A DNA stretch of 64,000 nt from Roseicella frigidaeris (GCF_003258945.1 NZ_QLIX01000001.1:1-64000), one strand, 5' to 3'; counted from the stretch's first letter, positions 24,954-33,393 are shown. Notes: generated by a model from the sequence alone, not told the origin. Translations and numbers: made by a program.

Positions 24954-26900
24954 ATGCGCCGAGCCCTGCTGCGCCTTGCCGCCGCCTGCCTGCTGACCGT
25001 CGCGGCGATGGCCGCCGGCCGGGCGGAGGTGACGCGCCTCGATCCCGAGGGGCCGCCCGCCCCGGCCTTCGGCGGCCGGACGTTCGGCGAGGCCGGCCAG
25101 TACGAGCGGCTGGCCTTCAAGGCCACCATCGCGCTCGATCCCGCCAACCCGCGCAATGCCGGCATCGTCGACCTCGCCATCGCGCCGCGCGACGCCGCGG
25201 GGCGGGTGGAGGCGGTGGCGGATCTGGTGCTGCTGCGCCCGACCGGCCAGGGCAACGGCGCCCTGCTGGTCGAGGTGCCGAATCGCGGCCGCGAGCTGCT
25301 CGGCCAGCTCCTGGACGACACCGCCGCGGCAAACCTGCTCGCCGAGGGCCGGGAGGCCGGCAACGGCTACCTGCTGCGGGAGGGCTATACCCTCGCCTGG
25401 ATCGGCTGGCAGGCCGATCTCGCGCCGGGGGAGGGGCTGCGCCTGGCCGCGCCGGCGCTGCCGGGGGTGACCGGCCTCTCGCGCGAGGAATTCCTCTTCG
25501 ACCACCTCCGCAGCCCGGTGACGGCGCCACTCACCTATCCGCTGGCGACGGAGGCGGGGGCGCGGCTCACCGTACGGGCCCGCGCCGAGGATCCGCGGCA
25601 GACCCCGCCCGATCTCGGCTTCCGCGTCACCGGGCCGCGGCAGATCGAGATCACCCGCCCCGCCGGCTTCGATGCCGGCGCGCTCTACGAGCTGATCTAC
25701 ACGGCGAAGGAGCCGGTGGTGCAAGGCATGGCCTTCGCCGCCCTGCGCGACATCGCCGCCTTCCTGCGGCATGCGCCGGGGCCGCAGAACCCGCTGGCCT
25801 CGGCGGGCGTCGCGCCGGAGCGCGCCATCCTCAGCGGCATCTCGCAATCCGGGCGCTTCGTGCGGGACTACCTCTATCAGGGCTTCAACGAGGACGAGCA
25901 AGGCCGCCAGGTCTATGGCGCCATGCTGGCGCATATCCCCGGCACCCGCCGGACCTTCACCAATGCCCGCTTCGCCCAGCCCGGCCGCAACCCGACGCCG
26001 CATGGCGACCGGCTCTATCCGGCCGACCAGTTCCCCTTCGCCTATGCGACCAGCGAGGACCATCTGACCGGCCGCCGCGACGGGCTGCTCGAGCGGTGCC
26101 GCGCCAGCGACACCTGCCCGCGCCTCATGCAGACCGACAGCGAATACGAGTTCTGGGGCGCCCGGGCCTCGCTGCTGGTCACCGACACGCGCGGCGACCC
26201 GCTGCCCCTGCCGCCCGAAGTGCGGGCCTATATGCTGGCCGGCCATCCGCATTTCGCCGCGGCGCAGGCCGTCGCCTCGCGGATCGACCGCTGCGCCCTG
26301 CCAGTGAACCCGCTGCAGGCCGGGGCGCCGATGCGGGCCCTGCTGCTGGCGCTGGATGCCTGGCTGCGCGAGGGGAAGGAGCCGCCCGCCAGCCGCTACC
26401 CCGACCGCGCCGCCGGCACGCTGCAGCCCGCCGAGGGGCTGTACCCCGCCATTCCCGGCCTGCCCTATCGCGGCGAGCACGGGCCGGCGCAGCTGGTCGA
26501 TGCCGAGGCGATGCCGCCGGCGGTCAAGGGCGAGTATGCCGTGCTGCTGCCCCGCGTCGATGCCGACGGCAATGCCGCGGCCGGGCTGCGCAGCCCGGTC
26601 CTCGCCGTGCCGAAGGCGACCTATACCGGCTGGAACCCGCGGGCCGAGGGCTTCGCCCCCGGCGCCCTCTGCTACAACACCGGCGCCGTGCTGCCCTTCG
26701 CCGCGACCCGCGCGGACCGCCTGGCGGCGGGCGACCCGCGTCCCTCGCTGGAGGAGCGCTACCCGGACCAGGGCGCCTATGTCGCCGCGGTGCGCCGGGC
26801 GGCGGCGCATCTGGTGGCGGAGCGGCTGCTGCTGCCGGCCGATGCCGCGGCCATGGCCGCCGCGGCGGCGGAGGACAGCCTGGCCCGGCTGCATCGCTGA
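24954..26900 (+). CDS. Exported alpha/beta hydrolase-domain protein (Abhydrolase_10-like)
   Basis: A 648-residue exported protein with a Sec signal (residues 1 to about 24, ending AAGRAE). The mature part is a large alpha/beta hydrolase. The nucleophile Ser appears to be in 'AILSGISQSGRFVRDYLYQGFNED' (G-x-S-x-S-G), and 'EDHLTGRRDGLLERCRASDTCPR' holds a likely disulfide pair. GGAGG lies 9 bases before the ATG at 24954, so the start is firm. Homologues with this outline are uncharacterised. The periplasmic location suggests it hydrolyses an ester before uptake. It follows the GNAT gene by 65 bases. Confidence 0.82.
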   Translation: MRRALLRLAAACLLTVAAMAAGRAEVTRLDPEGPPAPAFGGRTFGEAGQYERLAFKATIALDPANPRNAGIVDLAIAPRDAAGRVEAVADLVLLRPTGQGNGALLVEVPNRGRELLGQLLDDTAAANLLAEGREAGNGYLLREGYTLAWIGWQADLAPGEGLRLAAPALPGVTGLSREEFLFDHLRSPVTAPLTYPLATEAGARLTVRARAEDPRQTPPDLGFRVTGPRQIEITRPAGFDAGALYELIYTAKEPVVQGMAFAALRDIAAFLRHAPGPQNPLASAGVAPERAILSGISQSGRFVRDYLYQGFNEDEQGRQVYGAMLAHIPGTRRTFTNARFAQPGRNPTPHGDRLYPADQFPFAYATSEDHLTGRRDGLLERCRASDTCPRLMQTDSEYEFWGARASLLVTDTRGDPLPLPPEVRAYMLAGHPHFAAAQAVASRIDRCALPVNPLQAGAPMRALLLALDAWLREGKEPPASRYPDRAAGTLQPAEGLYPAIPGLPYRGEHGPAQLVDAEAMPPAVKGEYAVLLPRVDADGNAAAGLRSPVLAVPKATYTGWNPRAEGFAPGALCYNTGAVLPFAATRADRLAAGDPRPSLEERYPDQGAYVAAVRRAAAHLVAERLLLPADAAAMAAAAAEDSLARLHR

Positions 26901-27023
26901 GGGAGGCGCAGGCGGCGGACGGTCGGCCGTCTTGCACGGGCGCGACGATCCGCCCCATGCTGGCCGCAACCGCCGACGCGGCCGCCATCACCGGCGCACG
27001 GCAGCAACAGGGGAGGTGCCATC

Positions 27024-28241
27024 ATGGCCTTAGCCGCAGCCGGCACCCTGCCGCCGGAGCACCGGGCGGCGGTGCCGGAGCCCGCCCCCGTGGCCGAGGC
27101 CCGTGCCCTCATCCCGATGCTGACGGCCGCCGGGCCCGCCATCGATCGGGCCAAGGCGCTGCCGCCCGAGGTGCTGGACGCCCTGCAATCCCGCGATTTC
27201 CTGCGTCTGCTGCTGCCGCGCGCGGTCGGCGGCCGCGACCTGCCCCTGCCCGATTTCGCCGAGATCTGCGAGGCGCTGGCCATCGGCGATGCCAGCACCG
27301 CCTGGTGCGTATGCCAGGGCAATGTCTCGGCGATGAGCGCCGCGGCCTATCTGGCGCCGGAGGTGGTGCAGGCGCTGTTCGGCGAGCGGCGGAGCGCCCT
27401 CGCCTGGGGCGCCCGGCACGGCCAGGCACGGGCCGTCGTCGTCGAGGGCGGCTACCGGGTGACCGGCGCCTGGGATTTCGCCAGTGGCAACCGCCATGCG
27501 ACGCTGCTCGGCGCGCATCTGCCCGTGGTCTTCCCCGATGGCCGCCCGCGCCTCTCGCCGGAGGGACGGCCGGAGGATGTGACGGTGCTCTTTCCCCGCG
27601 CGGCGGCCCGGGTGGCGTCGGAATGGAACGCGATCGGCCTGCTCGGCACCGGCAGTGATTCCTACGAGGTCCAGGACCTCTTCATTCCCGAGGCGCATGC
27701 CTGCGCCCGCGACCGCTTCGAGGCGCGGCGGGACCATCGGCCGGTGACCGCCATCACTTCGCATCTCTGCTACGCCACCGGCTTCTCGGCCACCGCCCTC
27801 GGCACCGCGCGTAGCCTGCTCGATCGCACCATCGCCCTCGCCCGCGGCAAGACCGCGCGCGCCGGGGCGCAGCCCATGGCCGAGAACCACAGCGTGCAAT
27901 CGGAGGTGGCGCAGCTCGAGGCCAGCCTGCGCGGCGCCCGGATGTACCTGCTCGGCACGGTGCGGGAGGTCTGGGCCGAGGCGGTGGCGCAGGGCGAGCT
28001 CGCCATGGCCAGCCGCATCGCGCTGCGGTTGGCCACCACCACGGTGATGCGGCAGGCGACCGATGTCTCCATCGCCTGCTACCGCGCCGCCGGGACCACG
28101 GCGGTGCTGGAGGCGAACCCCTTCGAGCGGCGCTTCCGCGACGCCATGAGCATCTCGCAGCACCTGCAGGCGACGCCCTGGCATCTGGAGACGGTGGGCC
28201 GCTGGCTGCTCGGCAGCCCGGAGCGCCCGGCTTTCGTCTGA
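27024..28241 (+). CDS. Acyl-CoA dehydrogenase-fold flavin monooxygenase (HsaA/IacA-like)
   Basis: A 405-residue protein of the acyl-CoA dehydrogenase superfamily. It has 'LLLPRAVGGRDLPLPDFAEICEALAIGDASTAWCVCQGN' and 'YRVTGAWDFASGNRHATLLGAH' in the middle domain, and an 'RAAGTTAVLEANPFERRFRDAMSISQH' C-terminal motif. These features, with no catalytic Glu context for beta-oxidation, match the two-component monooxygenase branch (HsaA, IacA, HpaB-like). Reduced flavin would come from a separate reductase: one is encoded at 30160-30666, after an MFS transporter. GGAGG precedes the ATG. An aromatic or heterocyclic substrate is likely but unproven. Confidence 0.78.
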   Translation: MALAAAGTLPPEHRAAVPEPAPVAEARALIPMLTAAGPAIDRAKALPPEVLDALQSRDFLRLLLPRAVGGRDLPLPDFAEICEALAIGDASTAWCVCQGNVSAMSAAAYLAPEVVQALFGERRSALAWGARHGQARAVVVEGGYRVTGAWDFASGNRHATLLGAHLPVVFPDGRPRLSPEGRPEDVTVLFPRAAARVASEWNAIGLLGTGSDSYEVQDLFIPEAHACARDRFEARRDHRPVTAITSHLCYATGFSATALGTARSLLDRTIALARGKTARAGAQPMAENHSVQSEVAQLEASLRGARMYLLGTVREVWAEAVAQGELAMASRIALRLATTTVMRQATDVSIACYRAAGTTAVLEANPFERRFRDAMSISQHLQATPWHLETVGRWLLGSPERPAFV

Positions 28242-28375
28242 GACCAACGGCATGGATATTCCATTCATGCCGAGCGCCCGGATGGGCGCCGCCGGTCGCG
28301 CCGCAAGGCGCGCCTGCCAGCGCGACGCGGCGAAGCCAAGCACACCGGAGGGTTGCGCCCGCCGGCGTTCGAGGG

Positions 28376-28403
28376 GGCCGTTGATGGGTCACCAGCAACG
28401 GCC
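28376..28403. terminator. Hairpin, possible terminator
   Basis: GGCCGTTG and CAACGGCC form a perfect 8-bp stem with a 12-base loop, about 135 bases past the monooxygenase stop. There is no T tract. Confidence 0.35.
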
Positions 28404-28421
28404 GTTGGGATGAGGCCTGGT

Positions 28422-28454
28422 GCGCGACGTGCCGACCTGCGGCCCGCAGGGCCG
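28422..28454. repeat. Dispersed palindrome-containing repeat, copy 2
   Basis: Matches 1211-1243 at 31 of 33 positions, including the perfect CCTGCGG-C-CCGCAGG palindrome. The two copies are 27 kb apart and both are intergenic. Confidence 0.6.
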
Positions 28455-28644
28455 GATGCCCGACTGGGCGTCGCGCCGAGGGACGCGGAGGTGAACCCTT
28501 CGCGCGCTTGGTATGACGCCCCTTCACCGGCGCCTCGCGGCACCCCTGGCCTGCCTCCGGCCTCCCCGCGCCCGCCGGCGGGAACCGCAGGCCTGTCGCA
28601 ACCGCTTCACCCGGCGGGACCTGCCCTGCCCAAGGAGACCGCCC

Positions 28645-30096
28645 ATGCGTGACACGCCGGGCCCCGCAGGGGGCGAGCGCTTCGAGACGGATGTTCCCGC
28701 CCGGCTCGACCGCCTGCCCTGGAGCGGCTTCCACTGGCGGGTCGTCATCGCGCTCGGCATCACCTGGGTGCTGGACGGGTTGGAGGTGACGCTGGTCGGC
28801 AGCCTGGCCGGCGCCATCCACCAGAGCCCGTCGCTGGCGCTGACCGAGAGCCAGATCGGCCTCACCGCCTCGGCCTATCTGATCGGCGCGGTGATCGGCG
28901 CGCTCGGCTTCGGCTGGCTGGCTGACCGGATCGGCCGGCGGCGGCTCTTCTTCGTCACGCTGGTGGTCTACATGCTGGCCAGCATCGCCACCGGCTTCGC
29001 CTGGAATTTCTGGAGCTTCGCGCTGTTCCGGGCGCTGACCGGGGCCGGCATCGGCGGCGAGTACGCGGCGGTGAACTCGGCCATCCAGGAGCTGATCCCG
29101 GCGCGCTACCGCGGCACCACCGATCTCTGCGTCAACGGCACCTTCTGGGGCGGGGCGGCGATCGGCGCCGTGGTGGCGCTGGTGGTGCTCGATCCCGCCC
29201 TCGTCGATCCCGAGATCGGCTGGCGCGCCGCCTTCGTGGTCGGCGGCGCGCTCTCCCTGGTCGTGCTGCTGCTCCGCCGCCACCTGCCGGAGAGCCCGCG
29301 TTGGCTGATGCTGCACGGGCAGCCGGAGGAGGCGAGCCGGATCGTCTGCGGCATCGAGCGGGAGGTGGTCGAGACCAAGGGCTGGCTGCCGCCGCCGACC
29401 TATGGCGCGGTGGTGCTGCACCGGCGCGGCGCCGCCTCCATCGCCGAGGTCTGGCGGGCGATGTTCGACAGCCATCGCGACCGGGCGGTGCTCGGCCTGG
29501 TGCTCATGTCCTGCCAGGCCTTCTGCTACAACGCCGTCTTCTTCACCTACGCGCTGGTGCTGACCCGCTTCTACGGCATCCCGCCGCATGAGATCGGCTG
29601 GTTCATGCTGCCCTTCGCCCTCGGCAACCTGATGGGGCCGCTGCTGCTCGGGCGGTTCTTCGACACGATCGGGCGGCGGCCGATGATCACCGGCACCTAT
29701 GCGCTGGCGGGCATCCTGATGGCGGCGACGGGCGGCGCCTTCGCCGCGGGCTGGCTCTCGGCCTGGGAGCAGACCCTGGCCTGGACGGTGATCTTCTTCT
29801 TCGCCTCCGCCGCCGCCTCGGCCGCCTATCTGACGGTCGGCGAGAGCTTCCCGCTCGAGATGCGGGCGATGGCGATCGCCCTCTTCTACGCCATCGGCAC
29901 CGCGGCGGGCGGCGTCGTCGGCCCGGCGCTGTTCGGCTGGCTGATCGAGGGGGGGCAGCGCCTCGACATCTTCTGGGGCTACCTGATCGCCGCGACGCTG
30001 ATGCTGATCGCGGCCGCCACCGAATGGCGGCTCGGCTTCGCCGCCGAGGGGAAGCCGCTGGAGCAGGTCTCGACCCCGCTCTCGGCCGGGCGGTGA
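28645..30096 (+). CDS. MFS transporter (metabolite:H+ symporter type)
   Basis: A 483-residue inner-membrane transporter with twelve predicted helices. The family loop motif appears as 'GWLADRIGRRRLFF' between helices 2 and 3, and 'ALTGAGIGGEYAAVNSAIQELIPARYRG' is typical of the sugar-porter or organic-acid symporter branch. AAGGAG precedes the ATG at 28645. Lying between a two-component-type monooxygenase and a flavin reductase gene, it is a good candidate for importing that enzyme's substrate. The substrate itself is not evident. Confidence 0.88.
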   Translation: MRDTPGPAGGERFETDVPARLDRLPWSGFHWRVVIALGITWVLDGLEVTLVGSLAGAIHQSPSLALTESQIGLTASAYLIGAVIGALGFGWLADRIGRRRLFFVTLVVYMLASIATGFAWNFWSFALFRALTGAGIGGEYAAVNSAIQELIPARYRGTTDLCVNGTFWGGAAIGAVVALVVLDPALVDPEIGWRAAFVVGGALSLVVLLLRRHLPESPRWLMLHGQPEEASRIVCGIEREVVETKGWLPPPTYGAVVLHRRGAASIAEVWRAMFDSHRDRAVLGLVLMSCQAFCYNAVFFTYALVLTRFYGIPPHEIGWFMLPFALGNLMGPLLLGRFFDTIGRRPMITGTYALAGILMAATGGAFAAGWLSAWEQTLAWTVIFFFASAAASAAYLTVGESFPLEMRAMAIALFYAIGTAAGGVVGPALFGWLIEGGQRLDIFWGYLIAATLMLIAAATEWRLGFAAEGKPLEQVSTPLSAGR

Positions 30097-30159
30097 GGGG
30101 CCGGGTTCCCATTCCGGCGGCCCGTGCTTAACTCGCCCGGAACAGCAAGGCCGAGCGCG

Positions 30160-30666
30160 ATGACCGTCACCCGCCAGGAATTCCGCGATGCCATGGCCCG
30201 GCTGGGCGCCGCGGTGAACATCATCACCACCGGCGGGCCCGCCGGCCGCGGCGGCTTCACCGCCAGCGCCGTCTGCAGCGTGACGGACGAGCCGCCGACG
30301 CTGCTGGTCTGCATGAATCGCGGCGCGACGGCGGCGCCGGCGATGAAGGCGAACGGCACGGTCTGCGTGAACGTGGTGGCCGCCGGGCAGAAGGAGGCCG
30401 CGATGGTCTTCGCCGGTGTGACCAAATGCACGATGGAGCAGCGCTTCGAGGCGGGGAGCTGGACAAGGCTGGCCACCGGCGCGCCGGTGCTGGAGGGCGC
30501 GGTCGCCTCCTTCGATTGCCGCATCGCCGAGATCGTCGAGAAGGGCACGCACCTCGTGGTCTTCGCCGAGGTGCAGGCGATCCTGATCGGCAGCCGGCAC
30601 GACCACGGGCTGATCTATTTCGGTCGTGACTACCATCCCGTGGGCGCAATGGCGGCTGGCCCCTGA
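30160..30666 (+). CDS. Flavin reductase (HpaC-like)
   Basis: A 168-residue flavin:NAD(P)H oxidoreductase of the HpaC/DIM6 split-barrel family. It shows 'FRDAMARLGAAVNIITT', 'GFTASAVCSVTDEPPTLLVCMN', 'GTVCVNVV', and 'HGLIYFGRDYHPV' near the end, all family landmarks. It supplies free reduced flavin to a monooxygenase; the acyl-CoA dehydrogenase-like protein two genes upstream is the likely partner. The ATG at 30160 gives the standard N-terminus. It lies 63 bases after the MFS gene. Confidence 0.92.
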   Translation: MTVTRQEFRDAMARLGAAVNIITTGGPAGRGGFTASAVCSVTDEPPTLLVCMNRGATAAPAMKANGTVCVNVVAAGQKEAAMVFAGVTKCTMEQRFEAGSWTRLATGAPVLEGAVASFDCRIAEIVEKGTHLVVFAEVQAILIGSRHDHGLIYFGRDYHPVGAMAAGP

Positions 30667-30884
30667 CCGGTAGGGCAGGCCGGGAGGACAGGATCGGCCC
30701 CTGCCGAGGCGTCTATTATTCCGAACAAAGCATTATTTCGATGACGTTGGTCTAGGCCATTCCGGTATTCGGGCACCGAAATTCAACTCCTGAGGCAAAT
30801 CACACGTGGAATTTATATATTTTTTAGCTATTACGGCTGTGGCGGCCGCAACGGTGCCGTATGGATTCGAAGAGACAATTCTCC
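30667..30884 (+). promoter_or_regulatory. AT-rich leader of the RTX-like gene
   Basis: About 218 bases with visibly lower G+C than the surroundings, especially 30708-30740 and 30801-30840 (including a TTTATATATTTTTTAG run). It contains the small hairpin TTCGG-GCA-CCGAA at 30768-30780. It probably carries the promoter and a long 5' leader, or is DNA of foreign origin. No specific boxes are assigned. Confidence 0.5.
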
Positions 30885-31934
30885 ATGAAACTGATCAATT
30901 TCCAGGCGCCCTCCTCCGGCGGCGCGCTCGATGCCTCAGCGACCACCGGCAATGCCGTCATGCGGGGCGATATCGGCGACGATACCCTGATCGGCAGCGC
31001 TCAGGATGACCGGCTCGCCGGCAGCAGCGGCCACAACCTGCTGGTTGGCGGCGCTGGGGCCGACCACTTCTTCACCACCACCTATTTCGACGAGTCGGAC
31101 ACCATCGTCGGCGGCGATGGCGACGACAGCATCTACATCGCCACCACCTCCACCGATTTCGCCCGCGCCGACATCCACAACGCGCTGGCCGACCTGACCA
31201 CCTTCATGAAGACGAAGGCGGGCGACCCGAGCGCGCATTTCGTGAACGCGGTGCTGAACCTCGACATGAGCGGGGTGGAGCACGCCTTCCTCCGCCTCGA
31301 TGGCGTCGTGCAGCCGCTCGACGTGTCGCCCCTCGATGCCGGCACGCCGACGCCCACGACCAGCGCGGTGACGGTGACGGCGACCGCGGCCATCTACAAC
31401 CATGATGGCGATGTCTCCGGCGAGGGCGCCGGGGCCCCGGTCAGCATCGATCTCGGCACCGGCACGGGGCGGGTGGTGACGGTGACCAATGTCGGCGGCG
31501 GTGTCGCCTTCGGGCCGGACAAGGTCTACAATGACGCCGACGGCTTCGACTTCCCGCTCGGCACCTCGCTCGACCCGACCGCCGGCCTCTCCGGCCTGAC
31601 GGTGCCGAAGAGCGGCATGCTCGTCGGCGTCTTCCTCGACGGGAATGAGCAGGCGGCCGGCCATGCCATCCCGGCGACGCTCGACTTCGCCACGCTCGGC
31701 ACGGATTTCACCACGCTCGCCCCGGGCGTCGACCAGGTCTTCTACATCGGCGACGGGCTGACCGGCACGCGTGACGGCACGGTGCAGCAGTTCCACGTGC
31801 CCGACGGAGCGACCACGCTGCTGCTCGGCATCGCCGACGGCACGGCCTTCCACGGCCATCCGGAGGCATATGCCGACAACAGCGGCGCCTTCACGGCGCA
31901 GGTCACCGTGCAGGACAATGTCTGGCACGTCTGA
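30885..31934 (+). CDS. RTX-type calcium-binding protein with lectin-like C-terminal half
   Basis: A 349-residue protein without a Sec signal. Residues about 28-85 hold glycine/aspartate nonapeptide-like repeats ('GDIGDDTLIGSAQDDRLAG', 'LLVGGAGADHFF', 'IVGGDGDDSIYI') typical of calcium-binding RTX proteins exported by type I secretion. Residues about 170-349 look like a beta-sandwich of the PA-IL/PEP-CTERM galactose-binding style ('FDFPLGTS', 'GMLVGVFLDG', 'VFYIGDGLTGT', 'LLLGIADGTAFHGHPEAYADNSG'). RTX repeats normally sit at the C-terminus, so the order is reversed. The ATG at 30885 (MKLINF) is preferred; an ATG at 30861 is in frame. A surface or extracellular role is inferred. Confidence 0.7.
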   Translation: MKLINFQAPSSGGALDASATTGNAVMRGDIGDDTLIGSAQDDRLAGSSGHNLLVGGAGADHFFTTTYFDESDTIVGGDGDDSIYIATTSTDFARADIHNALADLTTFMKTKAGDPSAHFVNAVLNLDMSGVEHAFLRLDGVVQPLDVSPLDAGTPTPTTSAVTVTATAAIYNHDGDVSGEGAGAPVSIDLGTGTGRVVTVTNVGGGVAFGPDKVYNDADGFDFPLGTSLDPTAGLSGLTVPKSGMLVGVFLDGNEQAAGHAIPATLDFATLGTDFTTLAPGVDQVFYIGDGLTGTRDGTVQQFHVPDGATTLLLGIADGTAFHGHPEAYADNSGAFTAQVTVQDNVWHV

Positions 31935-31952
31935 GTTCTGGCACGTCTGAGT
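31921..31952 (+). repeat. 16-bp tandem duplication across the RTX gene stop
   Basis: TCTGGCACGTCTGAGT occurs twice in direct succession. The first copy contains the gene's TGA stop and the second repeats it downstream, so the reading frame length is unaffected. Confidence 0.85.
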
Positions 31953-32055
31953 AGCGGAGGCGCGCCCGGGCGCGAGGGCCTGGGCGCGTCGCGGCCACGG
32001 CCGGATGGTCCGGCGGCCCGGCCCCCCGTCGAGGCAGGATGGGGGATGGAATTGC

Positions 32056-32089
32056 GAAGGGCCCCGGCGGTCGCCCGCCGAGGCCCTTC
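32056..32089. terminator. Strong hairpin, probable bidirectional terminator
   Basis: GAAGGGCC-c-CGGCGG-TCGC-CCGCCG-a-GGCCCTTC: 14 paired bases with one C/A mismatch and a 4-base loop. It lies between the plus-strand RTX gene and the minus-strand small ORF and liv operon. No long T tract on either side. Confidence 0.6.
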
Positions 32090-32121
32090 CATTGGTCAGA
32101 GGCGTTGCCGCCCCGGCTGGC

Positions 32122-32199
32122 TCAGGACGCCATCCCCGCAGTGGCAGGGACGATGATCCAGGCCGCGACCGCGGCACCCGCCTTCGAACAATGAGACAT
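32122..32199 (-). CDS. 25-residue small ORF with extreme Shine-Dalgarno
   Basis: ATG to TGA encodes a 25-residue peptide beginning MSHCSKAGAAVAAWIIVPAT, with a hydrophobic centre and one Cys. Upstream, at 32202-32215 on the minus strand, is AAAGGAGGTGATCC, which complements essentially the whole 3' tail of 16S rRNA, at ideal spacing (8 bases from GGAGG to ATG). It follows the binding-protein gene of the second liv operon by about 70 bases and precedes the strong hairpin at 32056-32089. It could be a small membrane or secreted peptide, a peptide precursor, or a translated leader. It does not resemble PqqA. Expression is not shown. Confidence 0.45.
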   Translation of the reverse strand: MSHCSKAGAAVAAWIIVPATAGMAS

Positions 32200-32216
32200 C
32201 TGGATCACCTCCTTTC
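32200..32216 (-). promoter_or_regulatory. Near-perfect 16S-complementary ribosome binding site
   Basis: Minus strand GAAAGGAGGTGATCCAG, immediately ahead of the small ORF's ATG. Read on the plus strand it equals the conserved 16S rRNA 3' end CTGGATCACCTCCTTTC, but no further 16S sequence flanks it, so it is a binding site and not an rRNA fragment. Confidence 0.65.
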
Positions 32217-32268
32217 GGTTGTTGACGACTGCGATGAGAATGGCGCTGCGCCCGGCCGGCTGCAAGTC

Positions 32269-33393
32269 CTACATCTCGGAATAGGTGCCATTCTTCCAGA
32301 CGTAGAAGACGTAGTCCGGAACGGTCACGTCGCCCTTCTTGTCGAAGCTGATCTCGCCGAGCACGGTCTGGAAGGGCCCCTGGGCCTTCATCGCCTCGGC
32401 GATCTTCTTCGGATCCAGGCTCTTCACCTTCTCCGCCGCCTGCGCCCAGATCTGGATCGCGGCATAGGTGTAGAGGACGTAGCCCTCCGGATCGATGCCC
32501 TTCGCCTTGAAGCGCTGCACCACCTCGGCGGCGCTGGCGCGCTTCCGCGGATCGCTGCTGAAGGTCATCATGGCGCCTTCGCCGGCGGCGCCGGTGATCT
32601 GCCAGAACTCGTTGGTCACCAGCGCGTCGCCGCCGATCAGGGTGACGTTCATCCCCTGCTCCTTGGCCTGGCGCAGGATCAGCCCGGCCTCGGTGTGGTA
32701 GCCGCCGATATAGATCACCTCGGCGCCGGCCCCTTTCAGGCGGGAGACCAGGGCGTTGTAGTCGCGCTCGCCGGGCGTGTAGGCGGCGTAGAGCGTCTCG
32801 GTCGTGCCGGCTGCGTTCAGCGCCTTCTTGGTCTCGTCGGCGAGGCCTTTGCCATAGGCGGAATTGTCGTGGAGGATCGCGACCTTCTTCCCCTTGAAAT
32901 GCTCGGCGATGTACTTGCCGGCCACCTGGCCCTGCTGGTCGTCGCGGCCGCAGGTGCGGAAGGTGTTCCAGCCGCCGTCATCGGTGAAGCGCGGATTGGT
33001 CGAGGCGGGGCTGATCTGCAGCACCCCCTCCTCGGCATAGACCTTGGAGGCCGGGATCGAGCTGCCGGAGCAGAAATGCCCGGCGACGAAGCGCACGCCG
33101 CGGCTGGCGAGCTGGTTGGCGACCGAGACGGCCTGGCGCGGGTCGCAGGCATCGTCGCCGACCTCGAGCACGAGCTGGCGGCCGAGGACGCCGCCCTTGG
33201 CATTGATGTCGGCCACCGCCTGCTCGGCGCCGGCGCGCATCTGGCCACCGAAGGCGGCGTATTGCCCGGTCATCGGTCCGGCGGTGGCGATGCGGATCGG
33301 GCCGGAATTGCCCTGCGCCCTGCCGGCCCCGGGAAGCGCAACCGCGGCGGCGGCGGCCAGCGCCACCCCCAGCATCAGCCTTCTGCTCAGCAT
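32269..33393 (-). CDS. Branched-chain-amino-acid-type ABC transporter substrate-binding protein
   Basis: A 374-residue periplasmic receptor of the classic LivJ/LivK type. It has a signal peptide (residues 1 to about 26, ending GAGRAQ), then 'PIRIATAGPMTGQYAAFGGQMRAGAEQAVADINAKGG'. The two Cys in 'VGDDACDP' and 'FVAGHFCSGSSIPASKVYAEEGVLQISPAST' match the conserved disulfide and ligand loop for branched-chain amino acids. AGGAGA precedes the ATG at 33393. It is the last large gene of a livH-M-G-F-K operon. Unlike the first cluster's receptors, this one looks like a true leucine/isoleucine/valine binder. Confidence 0.92.
   Translation of the reverse strand: MLSRRLMLGVALAAAAAVALPGAGRAQGNSGPIRIATAGPMTGQYAAFGGQMRAGAEQAVADINAKGGVLGRQLVLEVGDDACDPRQAVSVANQLASRGVRFVAGHFCSGSSIPASKVYAEEGVLQISPASTNPRFTDDGGWNTFRTCGRDDQQGQVAGKYIAEHFKGKKVAILHDNSAYGKGLADETKKALNAAGTTETLYAAYTPGERDYNALVSRLKGAGAEVIYIGGYHTEAGLILRQAKEQGMNVTLIGGDALVTNEFWQITGAAGEGAMMTFSSDPRKRASAAEVVQRFKAKGIDPEGYVLYTYAAIQIWAQAAEKVKSLDPKKIAEAMKAQGPFQTVLGEISFDKKGDVTVPDYVFYVWKNGTYSEM

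Larger units (their letters stand above)
28242..28644. other. Intergenic region with hairpins and repeat copy
   Basis: A 403-base gap between the monooxygenase and MFS genes. It holds a small palindrome right after the stop (CGGCATG...CATGCCG, about 28251-28274), an 8-bp hairpin, and the second copy of the 33-base dispersed repeat. No coding sequence with a domain or ribosome binding site is apparent. Confidence 0.55.

Noticed and set aside
27754-30636. A long minus-strand open frame opposite the MFS and flavin reductase genes
   Set aside because: Composition is typical of antisense shadow; the plus strand has clear membrane-protein and flavin-reductase motifs.
30806-31009. A GTG-started frame upstream of and overlapping the RTX-like gene
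   Set aside because: It runs through AT-rich leader then out of frame over the RTX coding sequence, ends in Arg-rich nonsense and has no ribosome binding site.
32197-32225. 16S rRNA 3'-end-like sequence CTGGATCACCTCCTTTC on the plus strand
   Set aside because: Only about 17 bases match and no other rRNA sequence flanks it; it is explained as the complement of a strong ribosome binding site.
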